DNA of 64,000 bases from Treponema socranskii subsp. buccale (GCF_024181585.1 NZ_CP054258.1:1116001-1180000); one strand, 5' to 3'. Positions 35,706 through 44,536 are shown, counted from the stretch's first letter. Numbers and translations: made by a program. The notes: generated by a model not told the origin, from the letters alone.

Positions 35706-36356
35706 TCAATCGGTATACCTTGTCAGTATGCTTTCCATGCTTCGAACGATATGTGCTTTCATACATTTTGCGGACAAATCTTCATTCCTCGCTTTGAGCG
35801 CTTGAAAAATTTTTTTATGCTCATCGAGAGAAATCGCTGCGTATTCCTCAATAGTGGATTTTATTCCGAGAGAGAGGCCGTTCCACAGTTCGGAGAGGAT
35901 ATTTTTAAGTTTTTCATTGCCGCTCGCCAGCCAAATTTCGTAATGGAACGACTGATTGAGATTGCTGTATTCGTCGATATCGTTCTTCGCTATGCTCAAA
36001 TCGGATTGTTTTAAGACATTTTCGATATCGGTTAAATCCGCTTTATTTCGACAGCAAAGCATGCATGCTTCGCTTTCCAAGACCGCGCGAATTTCATAGT
36101 GCTCCCGAAGGAATTTTTCAGTGATTCCCAAAACCGTCGCACCTTTATTTGCCTTCAGTGTTACCAAGCCGTCTCTCGCGAGGATTTGAAGAGCTTCTCG
36201 TACGGGGGTAACGGAAACTTCCAGTTCGCTTGCGATTTCATCTAAAACAAGTGATTGCCCTGCTTTTAACTGTCGTGAAATTATCGCTTTTCGCAAAGCG
36301 GCTGCAACCCTTTCTCTGGCCGGAAGGAGTTTTATAGGTTTAAGACCTTCTATCAT
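35706..36356 (-). CDS. GntR family (FCD type) transcriptional regulator
   Basis: 216-residue regulator. The winged helix-turn-helix (about 10-75) contains DEIASELEVSVTPVREALQIL, the classic GntR recognition helix, and residues about 85-210 are an all-helical FCD ligand domain with the metal/acid-binding pattern EIRAVLESEA and SFHYEIWLASGN. FCD GntR proteins often sense carboxylic acids. The ATG at 36356 gives a normal length and overlaps the upstream GntR gene by 17 bp. Confidence 0.9.
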   Translation of the reverse strand: MIEGLKPIKLLPARERVAAALRKAIISRQLKAGQSLVLDEIASELEVSVTPVREALQILARDGLVTLKANKGATVLGITEKFLREHYEIRAVLESEACMLCCRNKADLTDIENVLKQSDLSIAKNDIDEYSNLNQSFHYEIWLASGNEKLKNILSELWNGLSLGIKSTIEEYAAISLDEHKKIFQALKARNEDLSAKCMKAHIVRSMESILTRYTD

Positions 36357-36918
36357 GTCGGTTGTTCCTGATATGCCATGCAGACGCTGCAAGTCCGTTA
36401 AAATAGAACGCGAACATGGCTTTTGCGTTATCTTTTTCCCCCGATTTGATTTCCGCAATTATTTTTTTCAAATCGTCGATTGCGCACGAACGGAGAGGAT
36501 CGGTAAGTGCAAAGGAAATAAAAATTTCCAGGACGGAGTTTAACGTTTTTCTTATAAACGCATTTGCGGAAAGCCGAATGACGTTTTTATGAAAAGATAA
36601 TTCATCGGAAAAGATAAAATCCCTGCAGTTTTTATATAAGATATTCAGTTCGATTTCCAAAGCGAGTTCAAAGATTTCTTCAAAATACGATGCGTCGATT
36701 GCCGCAATGCGTACATGCTGATTTGGGAGTTTTTCTATGAGCCCGGTATATTCCAATATCAAAAGAGCTTCCCGTACAGGAATTCTGGAAACGCCGAGAC
36801 TTTGCGCGAGTTCGTTTTGGGTGATCTCCGTTCCGCTTTGGATTTTATTCTTTAAAATCAACGATGCAAGCTGCGTCAGAATGCCATCGTTTTTTTTTGC
36901 TGTTCCCGCTATGTTCAC
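36340..36918 (-). CDS. GntR family transcriptional regulator
   Basis: 192-residue GntR protein with ITQNELAQSLGVSRIPVREAL as its DNA-binding helices (about 32-52) and a helical, FCD-like but diverged effector domain. The start is taken as GTG 36918: a good promoter lies 9 bp upstream, so further upstream codons cannot be in that transcript, and no ATG occurs before the helix-turn-helix. With the adjoining GntR gene it forms an unusual regulator pair upstream of the permease-ttdAB cluster. Confidence 0.85.
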   Translation of the reverse strand: MNIAGTAKKNDGILTQLASLILKNKIQSGTEITQNELAQSLGVSRIPVREALLILEYTGLIEKLPNQHVRIAAIDASYFEEIFELALEIELNILYKNCRDFIFSDELSFHKNVIRLSANAFIRKTLNSVLEIFISFALTDPLRSCAIDDLKKIIAEIKSGEKDNAKAMFAFYFNGLAASAWHIRNNRHDRRS

Positions 36919-36927
36919 GACAAACCG

Positions 36928-36956
36928 ATTGTATCGCAACGGCGTGCACAAGTCAA
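36928..36956 (-). promoter_or_regulatory. Promoter of the GntR gene pair
   Basis: On the minus strand, TTGACT (36956-36951), 17 bp, TACAAT (36933-36928). The GTG start at 36918 is 9 bp beyond the -10 box, so the leader would be about 3 nt. Confidence 0.7.
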
Positions 36957-37043
36957 CGTTCGCTCGAGCGTCGCATCCGTAAAGACTTGATTTCAAACTC
37001 GACGGGCTGTCGAAAAGTAAGCGACGTTTTAAAAATCCCGCTG

Positions 37044-37072
37044 TTGTCGCGGCGGCAAAAAATCTGTATAAT
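37044..37072 (+). promoter_or_regulatory. Promoter of the citrate synthase gene
   Basis: TTGTCG (37044-37049), 17 bp, TATAAT (37067-37072). The predicted start near 37079 leaves a leader of about 70-100 nt, unusually long for this window. Confidence 0.6.
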
Positions 37073-37177
37073 TATAACGCTTTTTACCGCGCATCCGTTC
37101 TTCCTTTTTCGTGTCAGGGAGTTTTCCGTAAGGGTTTGACGGAGTAAATGCGTGCGTATTTTTATAGCGGGTTATGT

Positions 37178-38542
37178 ATGGCGAAAGAACAAATTCAAAA
37201 CGCATTTTTAAAAAAACTTTCGGTACTTGCCCAACGCAACGATCCGATTCCTCCCGCTTTATACACGAAGTACGACGTAAAGCGCGGGCTGCGTTATGCA
37301 AACGGGACGGGCGTGCTCGTCGGGCTTACGCGCATCGGAGATGTCGTCGGTTACGATATGGTAAACGGCGAAAAGGTGCCGATTCCCGGCAAGCTCTTTT
37401 ACCGAGGTTACGATGTCGCTTCCCTTGTAAAAGATGCCGAACGTACAAAGCAGTTCGGCTACGAAGAGTGTGTCTACCTTTTGCTTTTCGGAGCGCTTCC
37501 GACGCAAAAGCAGCTCGATGAATTTACGCAGTTTTTGGGACTCCGCCGTACGCTTCCGCAGAACTTTACGGAAGATATGATTATGAAAGCGCCGTCGAGC
37601 GATATCATGAACAAGATGGCGCGCGGCGTACTCGCAAGCTATTCGTACGATCCCGATCCTGAAGGACGGGAGATCGCAAACGTGCTCCGTCAGTGCATCG
37701 AACTCATATCGCGCTTTTCGACGCTCGCCGCCTACGCATATCAGGCGAAGCGGCGTTTTTACGACGACAAAAGCATGTATATTCACAATCCGCTGCCCGA
37801 ACTTTCGACTGCGGAAAACTTTTTGCGTCTCATCCGCCCTGATAAAACCTATTCCCGCCTTGAAGCGGAAATCCTCGACCTCGCCCTCATTTTGCATGCC
37901 GAACACGGAGGCGGAAACAATTCGAGTTTGACGGTGCACGTCGTTTCATCTGCGGACACCGACACGTATTCGGCGATCGCCGCGGCTATAGGTTCTCTCA
38001 AAGGAAGACGGCACGGAGGGGCGAATATCCGCGTCATGGAAATGATGGACGACATCAAATCTCACGTAAAGGATTGGACGAGCGAAAAGCAGGTTCGCGA
38101 TTATTTAATAAAAATCGCAAAACGCGAAGCGTTCGACGGCACGGGTTTGATTTACGGTATGGGGCACGCGGTGTACACGATCGACGATCCGAGAGCGGTG
38201 CTCCTTCGCGAGCGGGCGGCAAAACTCGCAAAAGAAAAAAAATGCGAAGCGGAATTCCGCCTCTACAACCTCATCGCAAAGGTTTCACCGGACGTTCTTG
38301 CCGAAGTGCACGGTGCCGACAAAAGAATCTGTCCGAACGTCGATTTTTATTCGGGCTTTGTGTATTCCATGCTTAATATTCCACGCGAACTCTACACACC
38401 CATCTTTGCGATTTCGCGTATTGCCGGCTGGAGCGCTCACCGTATCGAAGAGATCGTCGCAGGCGGCAGAATTTATCGGCCGGCGTATAAAAACGTGTGC
38501 GATGTGCGGGACTACATTCCGATCGAAAAGCGCGTAAAGTAA
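37178..38542 (+). CDS. gltA: Citrate synthase
   Basis: Condenses acetyl-CoA and oxaloacetate. The 454 residues include the catalytic histidines and aspartate in LILHAEHGGGNNSS (about 240), GMGHAVYTIDDPR (about 333) and the C-terminal DFYSGFVYSMLNIP (about 388). It belongs to the longer citrate synthase group with an N-terminal extension and GTGVLVGLTRIGDV. The ATG at 37178 (MAKEQIQNAF) is chosen because the preceding 10 codons from the ATG at 37148 look non-homologous; neither start has an ideal Shine-Dalgarno sequence. The neighbouring oxaloacetate-forming tartrate genes could feed it (inference). Confidence 0.9.
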   Translation: MAKEQIQNAFLKKLSVLAQRNDPIPPALYTKYDVKRGLRYANGTGVLVGLTRIGDVVGYDMVNGEKVPIPGKLFYRGYDVASLVKDAERTKQFGYEECVYLLLFGALPTQKQLDEFTQFLGLRRTLPQNFTEDMIMKAPSSDIMNKMARGVLASYSYDPDPEGREIANVLRQCIELISRFSTLAAYAYQAKRRFYDDKSMYIHNPLPELSTAENFLRLIRPDKTYSRLEAEILDLALILHAEHGGGNNSSLTVHVVSSADTDTYSAIAAAIGSLKGRRHGGANIRVMEMMDDIKSHVKDWTSEKQVRDYLIKIAKREAFDGTGLIYGMGHAVYTIDDPRAVLLRERAAKLAKEKKCEAEFRLYNLIAKVSPDVLAEVHGADKRICPNVDFYSGFVYSMLNIPRELYTPIFAISRIAGWSAHRIEEIVAGGRIYRPAYKNVCDVRDYIPIEKRVK

Positions 38543-38548
38543 GCGCTT

Positions 38549-39304
38549 ATGATCCGCCTCGACAAACTGCTGTCGCACGGAGGTTTGGGCTCCCGCTCTT
38601 CCGTAAAAAAACTTCTCCGTTCGGGCGCCGTAACGGTAAACGGGAAAAGCGTATTCGACTCATCGATGCGTGTCGATGAAGAGTGCGATATCGTCGCCGC
38701 GGACGGTAAAAAAATCGAAATCCGAAAAGAAGTCTATCTCATGATGTACAAGCCTTCGGGGTATGTGTGCGCAAAGCGCGACGGACTTTACCGAACGGTT
38801 TTCGATTTGCTCGGCGACGCGTACCGTACGCCTTTTTTCGAAGACAATCTGCACACGATCGGAAGGCTTGACTGCGACACCGAAGGCCTGCTCATCCTTA
38901 CAACCGACGGAGAGCTTACGCACCGTATCACTTCTCCGAAAAGCGAATGCGGAAAAACGTATTTTGTGCGCCTGGCAAAAAAAGTGCGAAGCGCGGAAGG
39001 ATCGGCCTACGTTTCCGAATGTGCGAAAGGCGTGCACATAGCGGCGGAAGGAAGAGAAAAAGAAGCCGATTGCAAAAGCGCTCGCCTCGTATGGCTCGGA
39101 AGCGGCGATGAAAAAGACGAATGCACGCTTACGATCTACGAAGGAAAGTTTCACGAAGTAAAGCGTATCTTTTCCGCGCTCGGAAACGAAGTCGTCTATT
39201 TGAAGCGCATCGCGATCGGCGCACTTCGGATGGACGAAAGCCTTGAGCGGGGCGGCTGTCGCGAACTTTCGGAAGACGAAATCGAACTGCTTAGCCGCAT
39301 CTGA
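38549..39304 (+). CDS. rsuA: 16S rRNA pseudouridine synthase, RsuA family
   Basis: Isomerises a uridine in small-subunit rRNA (position 516 in the E. coli enzyme). An S4 RNA-binding domain is at 1-60 (RLDKLLSHGGLGSRSSVKKL). The catalytic core has the RsuA motif GRLDCDTEGLLILTTDG (about 108-124) with the active Asp, and KTYFVRL. The 251 residues are normal. It starts 6 bp after gltA and ends 17 bp from the convergent hicB. Confidence 0.92.
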   Translation: MIRLDKLLSHGGLGSRSSVKKLLRSGAVTVNGKSVFDSSMRVDEECDIVAADGKKIEIRKEVYLMMYKPSGYVCAKRDGLYRTVFDLLGDAYRTPFFEDNLHTIGRLDCDTEGLLILTTDGELTHRITSPKSECGKTYFVRLAKKVRSAEGSAYVSECAKGVHIAAEGREKEADCKSARLVWLGSGDEKDECTLTIYEGKFHEVKRIFSALGNEVVYLKRIAIGALRMDESLERGGCRELSEDEIELLSRI

Positions 39305-39321
39305 AAACTTGTGTGAGCGCT

Positions 39322-39732
39322 TCAGTGCGATACGCCCAATTTTTCTTTCAGAGCGGATTGTGCGACTGCCGAAACGTTTATTTTTGCTTTTGTTGCCATA
39401 TCGTCGAGCCATTCGGGGAGGGTGATATTACGGCGGACGTTGCGGCTTTTTTCCATCCTGCGAAAAGCTTCCAAATCGACATCTATAAGCGACACAAACG
39501 AAGTCCCCGCTTGTGCAAATTCACTGTTTTGTACATCGATATCGTTAATTGTACTGGCAGCGGGCAGTTCCGCTTTGTCGTACAATGCATTGCCTATGTA
39601 ATCTTTGGCCATACCGATGGCATCGGCGAGACCGTAGCCCTCCGTCGCTCCGTCCAAGTCGGGAATGCTCACCAGATATGTGCCTTTTTTATCGTCTGTT
39701 TGTGTAAAAATCGCCGGATATACGACAGTCAT
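39322..39732 (-). CDS. hicB: HicB family antitoxin
   Basis: Antitoxin of a type II toxin-antitoxin pair. The 136 residues have the partly degraded RNase H fold at 1-75 (YPAIFTQTDDKKGTYLVSIPDLDGATEGYG, shown by the core SIPDLDGATEGYG) and a ribbon-helix-helix-like tail (RRNITLPEWLDDMATKAKINVSAVAQ) for DNA binding and autoregulation. AGGGGA just upstream sets the ATG at 39732. It is cotranscribed with hicA, 39 bp downstream of it. Confidence 0.9.
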   Translation of the reverse strand: MTVVYPAIFTQTDDKKGTYLVSIPDLDGATEGYGLADAIGMAKDYIGNALYDKAELPAASTINDIDVQNSEFAQAGTSFVSLIDVDLEAFRRMEKSRNVRRNITLPEWLDDMATKAKINVSAVAQSALKEKLGVSH

Positions 39733-39771
39733 AATGTCCCCTATGAAAAGTATTCTTCCCAAAAAGCGGAA

Positions 39772-39942
39772 TTAAAGTTCCCATTTTTTGATAATCTTTC
39801 TTGCCAAAAGTTCGTTTATTTCCGTATGCCGAGGTACTTGCTCTTCGTTGTTTCCGCGCTTATAGATGTCGTGCTTACCGCCGTGCCGATAGAAAATAAA
39901 ACCTTTAGCTTCCAGTTTTTTTATCAAATCTTTCCGCTTCAC
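39772..39942 (-). CDS. hicA: HicA family mRNA interferase toxin
   Basis: 56-residue double-stranded-RNA-binding-fold toxin that degrades mRNA when free of HicB. VKRKDLIKKLEAKGFIFYRH followed by GGKHDIYKRG contains the catalytic histidine. GTG 39942 is preferred over GTG 39957: the latter overlaps the -10 box TATACT, whereas 39942 lies 6 bp after it and gives the canonical VKRKDLIK start, implying a leaderless message. Toxin-first order is normal for hicAB. Confidence 0.88.
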   Translation of the reverse strand: MKRKDLIKKLEAKGFIFYRHGGKHDIYKRGNNEEQVPRHTEINELLARKIIKKWEL

Positions 39943-39948
39943 AACAAA

Positions 39949-39978
39949 AGTATACACACTTTATGCGCATTCTGTCAA
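39949..39978 (-). promoter_or_regulatory. hicAB promoter adjoining the start codon
   Basis: On the minus strand, TTGACA (39978-39973), 18 bp, TATACT (39954-39949), 6 bp to GTG 39942. Confidence 0.7.
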
Positions 39979-39991
39979 ATTCTTTAATGGA

Positions 39992-40438
39992 TTAATTCAT
40001 TTTTACCAGCGGGATGTTTACCGTCGCTGTGCCGTCTATAAAAACCTTGTGTTTTTTGAAGTTGCCGGGCGGTCCCTTGCCGTCGTAGTTACTGAAGCCG
40101 AACGGTTCTTTGGGAATGCCGATCGCATTCGTGTTTAATTTTCCGTCGCCGTTGACGTCGTGGTAAACGCAAAAAGCATAGTCGCCGGCTTTGAGCCGTA
40201 TATGATACACGGCTTTTTCTCCCGTCACCGCCAATTCGACGCTTCGATACGGAATGTGTTTGCGAAAACTTTCAGAGGAATCATGGATGCTTATAACAAT
40301 CGTTCCCGAATTTTCCTTTATACCGGTAACGACGATTTCCGTGTCGCAGAGCGTTTTATCGTCCGCCGCTTGAGGATACAGGAAATAGAACGTAGCAAAA
40401 AACATCATGCGGAAAAATAGGGTACGTGTTTTTTTCAT
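39992..40438 (-). CDS. DUF2141 domain secreted protein
   Basis: 148 residues with an N-terminal hydrophobic signal (about 6-24) and a mature DUF2141 beta-sandwich: TGIKENSGTIVISIHDSSESF, AFCVYHDVNGDGKLNTNAIGIPKEPFGFSN. The DVNGDGKLN loop suggests calcium binding. Function is unknown; in other bacteria the domain is found in exported proteins. AGGAGC sets the ATG. It lies 11 bp after the flavodoxin-ferredoxin gene and is probably in the TetR-controlled unit. Confidence 0.85.
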   Translation of the reverse strand: MKKTRTLFFRMMFFATFYFLYPQAADDKTLCDTEIVVTGIKENSGTIVISIHDSSESFRKHIPYRSVELAVTGEKAVYHIRLKAGDYAFCVYHDVNGDGKLNTNAIGIPKEPFGFSNYDGKGPPGNFKKHKVFIDGTATVNIPLVKMN

Positions 40439-40449
40439 ATTGCTCCTAA

Positions 40450-41214
40450 TTATTGCGCTGCATAATTTTCAAAGCGGCACTGCTCGAATACGTCCGTACC
40501 GATAAGCGTAATCGCCTTTGCGGGGCAATTGTTTATGCAGCGGTAGCATATCGTGCAGTTTCCGGGATAAAACACGGCTTTATTGTTTTCGATATACAAT
40601 GATTTTGAAGGACAGTGTGCCGCGCATATGCCGCAGCCGATGCAGCGTTCCGTTCTGATTTTAAGCCGTTCTCTCAATTTTTTCGCATGCATTTTAAACC
40701 ACAGGCGCTGTCCGAACAAACCCGCAATTCGATGTAAAAAAGATAAGCCGTCTTTCGGATAGATTCCGCGCTTTATGGCATTCGCGGCTCGTGCAATCTT
40801 TTTTTGCGCCGCCGATATGAGCGCCCCGTTTTCTTCCGGCGTTTTTTTCAAGAGCTTTACATCGGCGATACAGTCCGGCATACGCAGGTGTAAGCCTCCC
40901 GTAACGGCAGCTCCGCATTTTCGAAGCAGCCGGGCCGCAAGCCCCGCACCGTCTCCGCTGAAAAGCCCCATCGTCGCGATAATAAAAACGCGTTTTCCGC
41001 GGAACATAGCGGCGTGTTCTCTAATGAACGTTTTTACGATGCGCGGGATGTCGCTGAAATAAATCGGGTAGCCGAGCGCGATTTCATCCGACGCACGTAA
41101 AATTTCAAGCGCTTCGCCCGATTCCATGCTGTAAGCTCTGCCGCCGGTCGCTTGTGTCAACGCTTCCGTACAGTATTTTGTGTTTCCCGTTCCGCTGAAA
41201 TAAATTCCGTTCAT
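40450..41214 (-). CDS. EFR1-type flavodoxin-ferredoxin fusion
   Basis: Electron carrier of 254 residues. Residues 1-150 are a flavodoxin-like domain starting GIYFSGTGNTKYC, with the FMN phosphate loop SGTGNT. Residues about 185-245 hold two [4Fe-4S] motifs, CIGCGICAAHCP and CTICYRCINNCP. Such proteins are common in anaerobes; partners are not known. AGAGGA precedes the ATG. It lies 28 bp downstream of the TetR gene. Confidence 0.9.
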   Translation of the reverse strand: MNGIYFSGTGNTKYCTEALTQATGGRAYSMESGEALEILRASDEIALGYPIYFSDIPRIVKTFIREHAAMFRGKRVFIIATMGLFSGDGAGLAARLLRKCGAAVTGGLHLRMPDCIADVKLLKKTPEENGALISAAQKKIARAANAIKRGIYPKDGLSFLHRIAGLFGQRLWFKMHAKKLRERLKIRTERCIGCGICAAHCPSKSLYIENNKAVFYPGNCTICYRCINNCPAKAITLIGTDVFEQCRFENYAAQ

Positions 41215-41242
41215 ATCGTCCTCTGCAATAATTCGTGCGCCC

Positions 41243-41845
41243 TCACTTTAAAAATGACGGCTCGAGCAAGTCCATAAAATCGGTGATTTTTTCTTTCCAA
41301 TTTTTGTCGTAGTGAACATTTTTCATTGCCGCCAGCGCCGTAAGTCCGTGAATAAAAGCCCATATCGTTATTAAAATATCGTTTTGCTTTTTTTTCGGAA
41401 CCTTGGTTTGTTTAAGCAGTGACAGGATGCTGTTTTTATACAGAATATAGGGCTTATAGTTTTTCTCATCCGGTATAGATAAAGTTAAATCGACCTTTAT
41501 ATCGGACGAAGAATACAAAAATTGAAAATAGGCGGGATTATCAATAAAAAAAGAAACATAGGCTATACCCAATTTTTTTAACAATGCGGTGGGCTTTTTA
41601 TTTTCGGCGACAGCCGTTTCGAGCGTTTTCGAAAAACGTTCGGTGATGTGCAGCTGCATCGCGTTCAACAATTCTTCTTTGTTGTGAAAATGGCTGTACG
41701 GAGCCGCATGGCTGACTTTGCAAGCCGCCGCCGCTTTTCTCAGCGAAAAAGACTGCACGCCGTCGGCATTGACGATTTCGATGCCTTTTTCGATTAGGAG
41801 ATTTTTCAATCCTTCGCGGTGATACGGCAACTTCGATGTTTGCAT
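41243..41845 (-). CDS. TetR family transcriptional regulator
   Basis: 200 residues. The helix-turn-helix is in residues about 10-55 (SLRKAAAACKVSHAAPYSHF, with FHNKEELLNAM), and the C-terminal part (about 85-195) resembles WHG-type ligand domains. AAGGAG upstream sets the ATG. It heads a unit with the flavodoxin-ferredoxin and DUF2141 genes, and two near-identical operator-like palindromes overlap its promoter, so autorepression is likely. Confidence 0.9.
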   Translation of the reverse strand: MQTSKLPYHREGLKNLLIEKGIEIVNADGVQSFSLRKAAAACKVSHAAPYSHFHNKEELLNAMQLHITERFSKTLETAVAENKKPTALLKKLGIAYVSFFIDNPAYFQFLYSSSDIKVDLTLSIPDEKNYKPYILYKNSILSLLKQTKVPKKKQNDILITIWAFIHGLTALAAMKNVHYDKNWKEKITDFMDLLEPSFLK

Positions 41846-41866
41846 AAGCGGCTCCTTTTTTCTTGT

Positions 41867-41914
41867 AATCTTTACAGTGTCAAGATAATAGCGTAAAATC
41901 TTTACACTGTCAAG
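41867..41914 (-). promoter_or_regulatory. tetR-type promoter with two direct operator repeats
   Basis: On the minus strand, TTGACA (41913-41908), 17 bp, TATTAT (41890-41885). Two 18-bp repeats that differ at one position lie 30 bp apart (41867-41884 and 41897-41914). Each contains an imperfect palindrome TTTACA-S-TGTCAA; one copy covers the -35 and the other the start-site region. Confidence 0.75.
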
Positions 41915-42027
41915 TTTAAAACGCCGATTTTAAAAGCTGCAGATTAAAGATGCGCGGTTTAAAATCATCTGTAGGAAAAACTTATGCGCGAATCGGATCG
42001 ATTGCCTTGATTAAGCGTTTCGAACGA

Positions 42028-42057
42028 TTTACAAAGGCCGGCGTTCGCGCGTATAAT
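42028..42057 (+). promoter_or_regulatory. fhs promoter adjoining the start codon
   Basis: TTTACA (42028-42033), 18 bp, TATAAT (42052-42057), then 6 bp to the ATG at 42064. The transcript is predicted to be leaderless. Confidence 0.65.
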
Positions 42058-42063
42058 TACGCT

Positions 42064-43749
42064 ATGTTGTCGGATATCGAAATAGCACAAAAAAATCGAA
42101 TGCTTCCGATCGCGGACATCGCAAAGCGGATCGGGATTGATGCGGACGGGATCGAACCGTTCGGAGCGTACAAAGCAAAGCTCAGTGCAAAAACGCTTCG
42201 CACTCTGCAGGAACGCGCTTCGGACGAAACTTCGCGCGCTCGTCTCATCCTCGTCACCGCCGTAACGCCGACGAGCGCGGGGGAGGGCAAGTCGACCGTT
42301 TCGATAGGGCTTGCCGATGCGCTCAACCGTATCGGGAAAAAAACAGTGCTCGCGCTCCGAGAGCCGTCTTTAGGCCCCTGTTTCGGCATAAAAGGCGGAG
42401 CCTGCGGAGGCGGATACGCGCAGATCGTTCCGATGGAAGAAATCAATTTACACTTTACGGGCGACATTCACGCGATTTCCTCAGCGAATAATTTGATTGC
42501 GGCTCTCATAGACAATCACATTCACCACGGCAATGAACTGGGGATAGATCCCCGCACGATTTCGTGGAAGCGGTGCGTCGATCTCAATGACCGCGAACTG
42601 CGCAACATCGTCGTCGGACTCGGCGGCAGAGTGAACGGAGTACCGCGCGAAGACCGCTTTTGCATTTCCGTCGCGAGCGAAATCATGGCGATCGTCTGTC
42701 TCTCCCGCACGATTTCGGAATTGAAAGAGCGCATTTCGAATATCGTCATCGGGGAAAATTACGACAGAGAAATCGTTACATTCGGAGAATTCGGATGTAC
42801 CGGCGCGATCGCCGCATTGCTCAAAGATGCTCTGAAACCGAACCTCGTGCAAACCCTCGAAAAAACTCCCGCGTTTGTGCACGGCGGCCCCTTTGCGAAC
42901 ATCGCGCACGGCTGTAACAGCATCAACGCGACGCTCGCCGCTCTCGCTTCGGGAAACTATGTCGTAACCGAAGCGGGATTCGCCGCCGATTTGGGTGCGG
43001 AAAAATTTATGGATATCAAGTGCCGTGCGGCGGGCATCGCTCCGTCCTGTGCCGTCATCGTCGCAACGGTGAGAGCTCTTAAAATGCACGGAGGTACGGA
43101 AAAACAGGATCTTGCCCGTCCCGACCTCAAAACGCTTTCGGCGGGATTTTCAAATCTCAAAACGCATATCGAAAACATCCGCAAATTCGGCGTAAGCGCG
43201 ATCGTCGCGATCAACAAGTTCGCATCGGACACGAGCGAAGAACTCGAACTCCTCGCCGAACTCATTGCGGAAACGGGTACGGAAAGCGCCGTCTGCGAAA
43301 GCTGGGAAAAGGGAGGGGAGGGAGCGGTTTCGCTTGCCGAAAAAACGAGCGCGCTCTGCGATGCGGGAAAAGCGGATTTCCGTCCGCTCTACGATTCCGA
43401 TATGCCCCTTTCAAAAAAGATAGAACGCATTGCACGGGAAATCTACCGTGCAGGTGCGGTTTCGTTTGAAAGCGCCGCTTTGAAAAAGCTTTCGGCTTTC
43501 GAAAAGGCGGGCTACGGAGCGCTTCCCGTGTGCATCGCAAAAACGCAGAATTCGTTGAGCCACGATCCGAAACTGCTCGCTTCTCCGAGCGGCTATACCT
43601 TTCCGATCCGCGACGCGCAGCTTTACGCGGGCGCGGGCTTTGTCGTCGCTCTTTCGGGCGACATCACGGTGATGCCGGGGCTGCCGAAAAAACCCGCCGC
43701 GCTCAATATCGACGTGAACGACGACGGAGTCATTTCGGGATTGTTTTAA
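42064..43749 (+). CDS. fhs: Formate-tetrahydrofolate ligase
   Basis: ATP-dependent formation of 10-formyl-tetrahydrofolate, used in one-carbon metabolism. The 561 residues carry the family motifs TPTSAGEGKSTVSIGLADAL (nucleotide loop, about 75), REPSLGPCFGIKGGA (about 103), HFTGDIHAI (about 130) and PGLPKKPAA near the C-terminus. ATG 42064 gives the normal length; an upstream extension of 38 codons would include the promoter and is rejected. Confidence 0.95.
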   Translation: MLSDIEIAQKNRMLPIADIAKRIGIDADGIEPFGAYKAKLSAKTLRTLQERASDETSRARLILVTAVTPTSAGEGKSTVSIGLADALNRIGKKTVLALREPSLGPCFGIKGGACGGGYAQIVPMEEINLHFTGDIHAISSANNLIAALIDNHIHHGNELGIDPRTISWKRCVDLNDRELRNIVVGLGGRVNGVPREDRFCISVASEIMAIVCLSRTISELKERISNIVIGENYDREIVTFGEFGCTGAIAALLKDALKPNLVQTLEKTPAFVHGGPFANIAHGCNSINATLAALASGNYVVTEAGFAADLGAEKFMDIKCRAAGIAPSCAVIVATVRALKMHGGTEKQDLARPDLKTLSAGFSNLKTHIENIRKFGVSAIVAINKFASDTSEELELLAELIAETGTESAVCESWEKGGEGAVSLAEKTSALCDAGKADFRPLYDSDMPLSKKIERIAREIYRAGAVSFESAALKKLSAFEKAGYGALPVCIAKTQNSLSHDPKLLASPSGYTFPIRDAQLYAGAGFVVALSGDITVMPGLPKKPAALNIDVNDDGVISGLF

Positions 43750-43827
43750 GCGCACGGACGCCGCTCGTCGTATGGCGGCGGCTTTCATCGGACTTGTATC
43801 GGGGGCGGCAGCGATGATAAAAATTGA

Positions 43828-44508
43828 TTATAATTCCGCCGCTTTCCGTTTGACTTCCGCTTCGCTTTCACGGATGTATACGGGGCCGTCGAAATCGGCA
43901 AGCGGTTTTTTCCCCGCTTCGATTTTCGCTTCGGCGAGGGCAAAGAGAGAATCGGTCGTAATGATTGAAAAATCGAGCGCGTAGAGTTTTACGGGCGAGC
44001 CGATTGGTCGGGCGGCTTCGACAAATCGTGTTGCGTCGGGTCCCGTACAGAGCGCTTCTTCGGCATCTTTTAAAAAGTTCAGCACCGTTTCAATTTCATA
44101 GTCTCCGGGCGGAAGCGCCTCCGATCCCGCTTCGTATGCGGCCGCATAGAATCTGTTTTTTTTCGCATCGATTGCGGAAACGACGGGAAAGGGAAGGACG
44201 CGGTAGGGATAGGCGCAGACTTCGAGCGTAGAGATGCCGTATATCGGTACGTTTGCCGCCTGTTCGACGGCTTTGAGTGCGGCAAAGGCGAGCCTCAGTC
44301 CCGTAAAAGATCCCGGCCCTTGACACAGCGTCGTATAGTCGAGTTCCGCTATTCGTAAACCCGCCTTCGATACGACGGCGTCGATCGCGGGAAGGAGCGT
44401 TTCCGATTGTTTCATGCCGACGGCATAAACCGCCGAGACGACGGCATCGTCGTTTTTTGCCGCAACCGTAAGGCGAGCTCCGGCGGAATCTATCGCAAGC
44501 GCTTTCAC
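43828..44508 (-). CDS. tsaB: tRNA threonylcarbamoyladenosine synthesis protein TsaB
   Basis: Structural partner of TsaD in making the t6A37 modification of ANN-decoding tRNAs. The 226 residues show the ASKHA fold: LAIDSAGARLTVA, QGPGSFTGLRLAFAALKAVE (about 63-82) and ISTLEVCA. It follows tsaE by 28 bp, with AGGAGG upstream, and ends the flagellar/tsa gene string. Confidence 0.92.
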   Translation of the reverse strand: MKALAIDSAGARLTVAAKNDDAVVSAVYAVGMKQSETLLPAIDAVVSKAGLRIAELDYTTLCQGPGSFTGLRLAFAALKAVEQAANVPIYGISTLEVCAYPYRVLPFPVVSAIDAKKNRFYAAAYEAGSEALPPGDYEIETVLNFLKDAEEALCTGPDATRFVEAARPIGSPVKLYALDFSIITTDSLFALAEAKIEAGKKPLADFDGPVYIRESEAEVKRKAAEL

Positions 44509-44536
44509 AAATCCTCCCGAAAAAGATACCAGCGGG

